Source of the DNA: Lucifuga dentata
Taxonomy: Eukaryota; Chordata; Actinopteri; Ophidiiformes; Bythitidae
Assembly: GCA_014773175.1 (NCBI GenBank)
Contig: VXCM01000496.1
Coordinates: 496,001-560,000, forward strand
Direction of reading: 5' to 3'
Length of the DNA: 64,000 nucleotides
Positions within the stretch are counted from its first letter, which is position 1, and the number at the start of each line of letters is the position of its first letter. The translations under genes and the position numbers were made by a program. The notes under the pieces were generated by a model, which was given only the letters and a program-made list of their open reading frames with translations, was not told the origin of the DNA and made no database searches. Shown here piece after piece: positions 54,501 through 57,500 of this stretch.

Positions 54501-57500
54501 ATTTTTACAGAAGTCCAAAATGCTCTCCTTCATATAAATTAGATTTTTGTGAGAAAATAATTATTGGCCGAAAATAAGATGATTGGACACCTTGATTTAC
54601 TCGCCTCCTCAAAGAGAGCATGATGAAGTGGAGAGGAGAAGGATGAGGAGATGCAGGATGGAGAGAAAACACAACCATTATTCTGCTTTTCAACTGTGAG
54701 GTTAAAGGTTGTATGTTTACAGTACATCACACTTTTATTAAACCAAGAACCTTCTTAAATCAGGTTATATTTATTGGTAAAAGAACACTGCTGCTTTCAT
54801 GTTACCTACCAGTACAGGTACGGCTTGTCTTTGTCTACATTGATGTTGTTGAAAGGATCCATGCGGAGCCAAGTGTGGAATGTAAATCCATTCTGGTATG
54901 GCCATTTTGCTATGGGAGGCAGAGCTATAGCCTGTTGGTGGGGGAAAAAAAAGCAAAACATGACATGACTCGTGTGATCACTTTCCCCTCTGTGGGATTT
55001 AGGAGTGGATCAATGTGTTTTGAAATTATTAAAACTACAGTGGGGTCCAAAAATCTGAGACCACATTGAAAATCTGTGATGTTTTCCGTGCAAGTCTGGA
55101 AATAATCAGAAAGTCTGACATCACAAGAAGCTCTATGGAACATTGTCAAATCATGATGGGATAACCTGGCTCATCAGGTTTTGCACAAACTTCCAAAGTC
55201 CATGCCAGCTCGAGTGCATGCTGTCATTAAAGCAAAAGGGGGGCATACCAAATACCAAGATATTCTGAAATTTATGTACATTTTTCAAAGTTTTCAGTTT
55301 TTTACTCAAATTGTTAAGATGATGTTATCATTTGTCACGAAAAATCTTGTATTAAATTCAAAAAGAATGCAAAATAGAAGCATTTTCATAGTGGCCTCAG
55401 ACTTTTGGACCCCACTCTATGTGTAGAAGGTCAATCTGAAAACAAAAAAATTCATGTCAATAGCCCACAAAATAGTTTGGGCCAAAAAATACCAAGCAAA
55501 CATACTCCCCCTGTGTAATCTTTGCTTTGAAGCATGTTTCCATGTGTGTGTGTGCTCCAAGGCCTTCCTTTGTCATTAGCAAGGCAACACAGGAAGAGGG
55601 CAAGTGTGTACTACTGTGTGTACTTTAACACAGTGCTGACAAACACAGGCAAACTAACAGACTTCACAGCAACCAAATCAGACAATGCAGCCTTCTACAC
55701 ACACTCATCAAAGCACCATCACCATGGAACTGGAAAGTCACAAACAGTATCTGGCAAATACCCACAGAGACACTGTAGAGGGCTTAACTTAGATGCTAGC
55801 TAAAACAATGGGCGATGGCACGTGGATTTGCATACACAGATACAACTTCCTGCAAGATGTTTGTGTGATATGATGAATATGTAAATCAAACTTTACTCAG
55901 CTATAGATTAGTACACAAGTAAATGTGATATATTGAGACATTTGAAAAAGGCACACAAATATGCGTTTTCAGGAATCATCATGAAATGAACATACTGCCA
56001 CTGCTGAGTAAAAGCTGTGGCAGGAAGAGGAAAAAGCAACAGTGCATCAGCAGTCATTGTATGCAGCATGTGATGCAGATGTGGGCATACAAAGTTTCAC
56101 TTCAAGTGCAACAAGTGCTAAAACTGAGCACCTTATGATTCCAAAGCACTACTCTCTAAAAAACAAATAACTGAACATGAAACATATTACTGATATTGAC
56201 ATATCTTAGATGACAAACTGCAGAAAAGTCCTTCAACTATTTAGGATTCTGTTGTGTATTTTTTCTTTGCTCTAATTAGTGTTGCAAAGGCATGCAATTA
56301 AATTCTCTTCATGTGCCACTGTTTTGAATAAAACTACATAGAGAGTGTTTTATTTACATAAATAAATTATGCATCTGCAAAAGGACAAGAAAATTCAAAG
56401 TCGACAGCCTGATTTCCCACTATGTCAGTGACAAGGAACAAGGAGGCTTTGGCAGTGAATGAAACAATGAGCAGGAAAGACAAAGCCAAAATTTGTATTG
56501 TACAATCCAAAACCTGAGTAGGTACAGTCCCAGAGTGCATAACTTAGTCAGACACACATAACTTCACACAGGCTCATAGTGTGCATACATAGATACAGTT
56601 TCATCAAAAATATGATAAAACACACATATATGCTAAATGTCCTATTTAAAGAATTTTGTCTGTGTTGCTTTGAGTATCTTAATTACTTACATGACTGTTT
56701 GGACATTAGAGCCTGATATGTGCATATGTGTGTTTTGAAAAGGATGGGACTCATGAAAACAATCCCAAAAGACATATACTATGTACTGTCATTTTAACAA
56801 AAAAAAAAAATCACATTCAGGGAATAGCTGGCAGATAAGGAAAGCAGCTTAGCGAGAACATATTGTGAAAGGGATTCAGGAGAAATCATGCTAGCTATAT
56901 CTCAGGTCCTGTCTTTCTCCCTCTCTCCTGCGCTCTCTTATTACATTTTCCCATTTCATAAAACTGCAAGCCAACCAACACTTCTTGCTCTTTGTTTTAA
57001 TGCAGAGCTGTTTTATTTTGTACCACATTTGCCAATGTATTACTCCAAGCAAAAGCTGCATTTAACCAAGCTGTTGCTAGATATTTTATTCTCATAAGAA
57101 TCTGAAACACAGACCCAATTCCAAACCCCTTATCCTTACTGTAAATACTTTTATAGTGGGTGCAAGGGTGGCAGATGTCATGTATGATGGCTGACCAGAG
57201 CTGCACGAATATGTTACAGGAAATCTTACCATCTTGCTACCCATAGCCTTACTCTAACTTCATGTCAGCTGAGCATCGATGTGAAGGACAGGTCTGTTTT
57301 ATGCTGTGGTGCAGTGGACACATGTAAAGTTTGTGTAGTACACTCACAGCTGCATTTTTCCCCGGAAAGCTGAAGAAGGAGTCAGGCCCATTCCTGTGAG
57401 CCATGTACTTCAGCACAGACAAAAGCTTCACCGCATGACGAGGCTGAGGAAAACAACACAACACACTTTTAGACAACTTGAAGTGTTCATGCCCAAAAAA

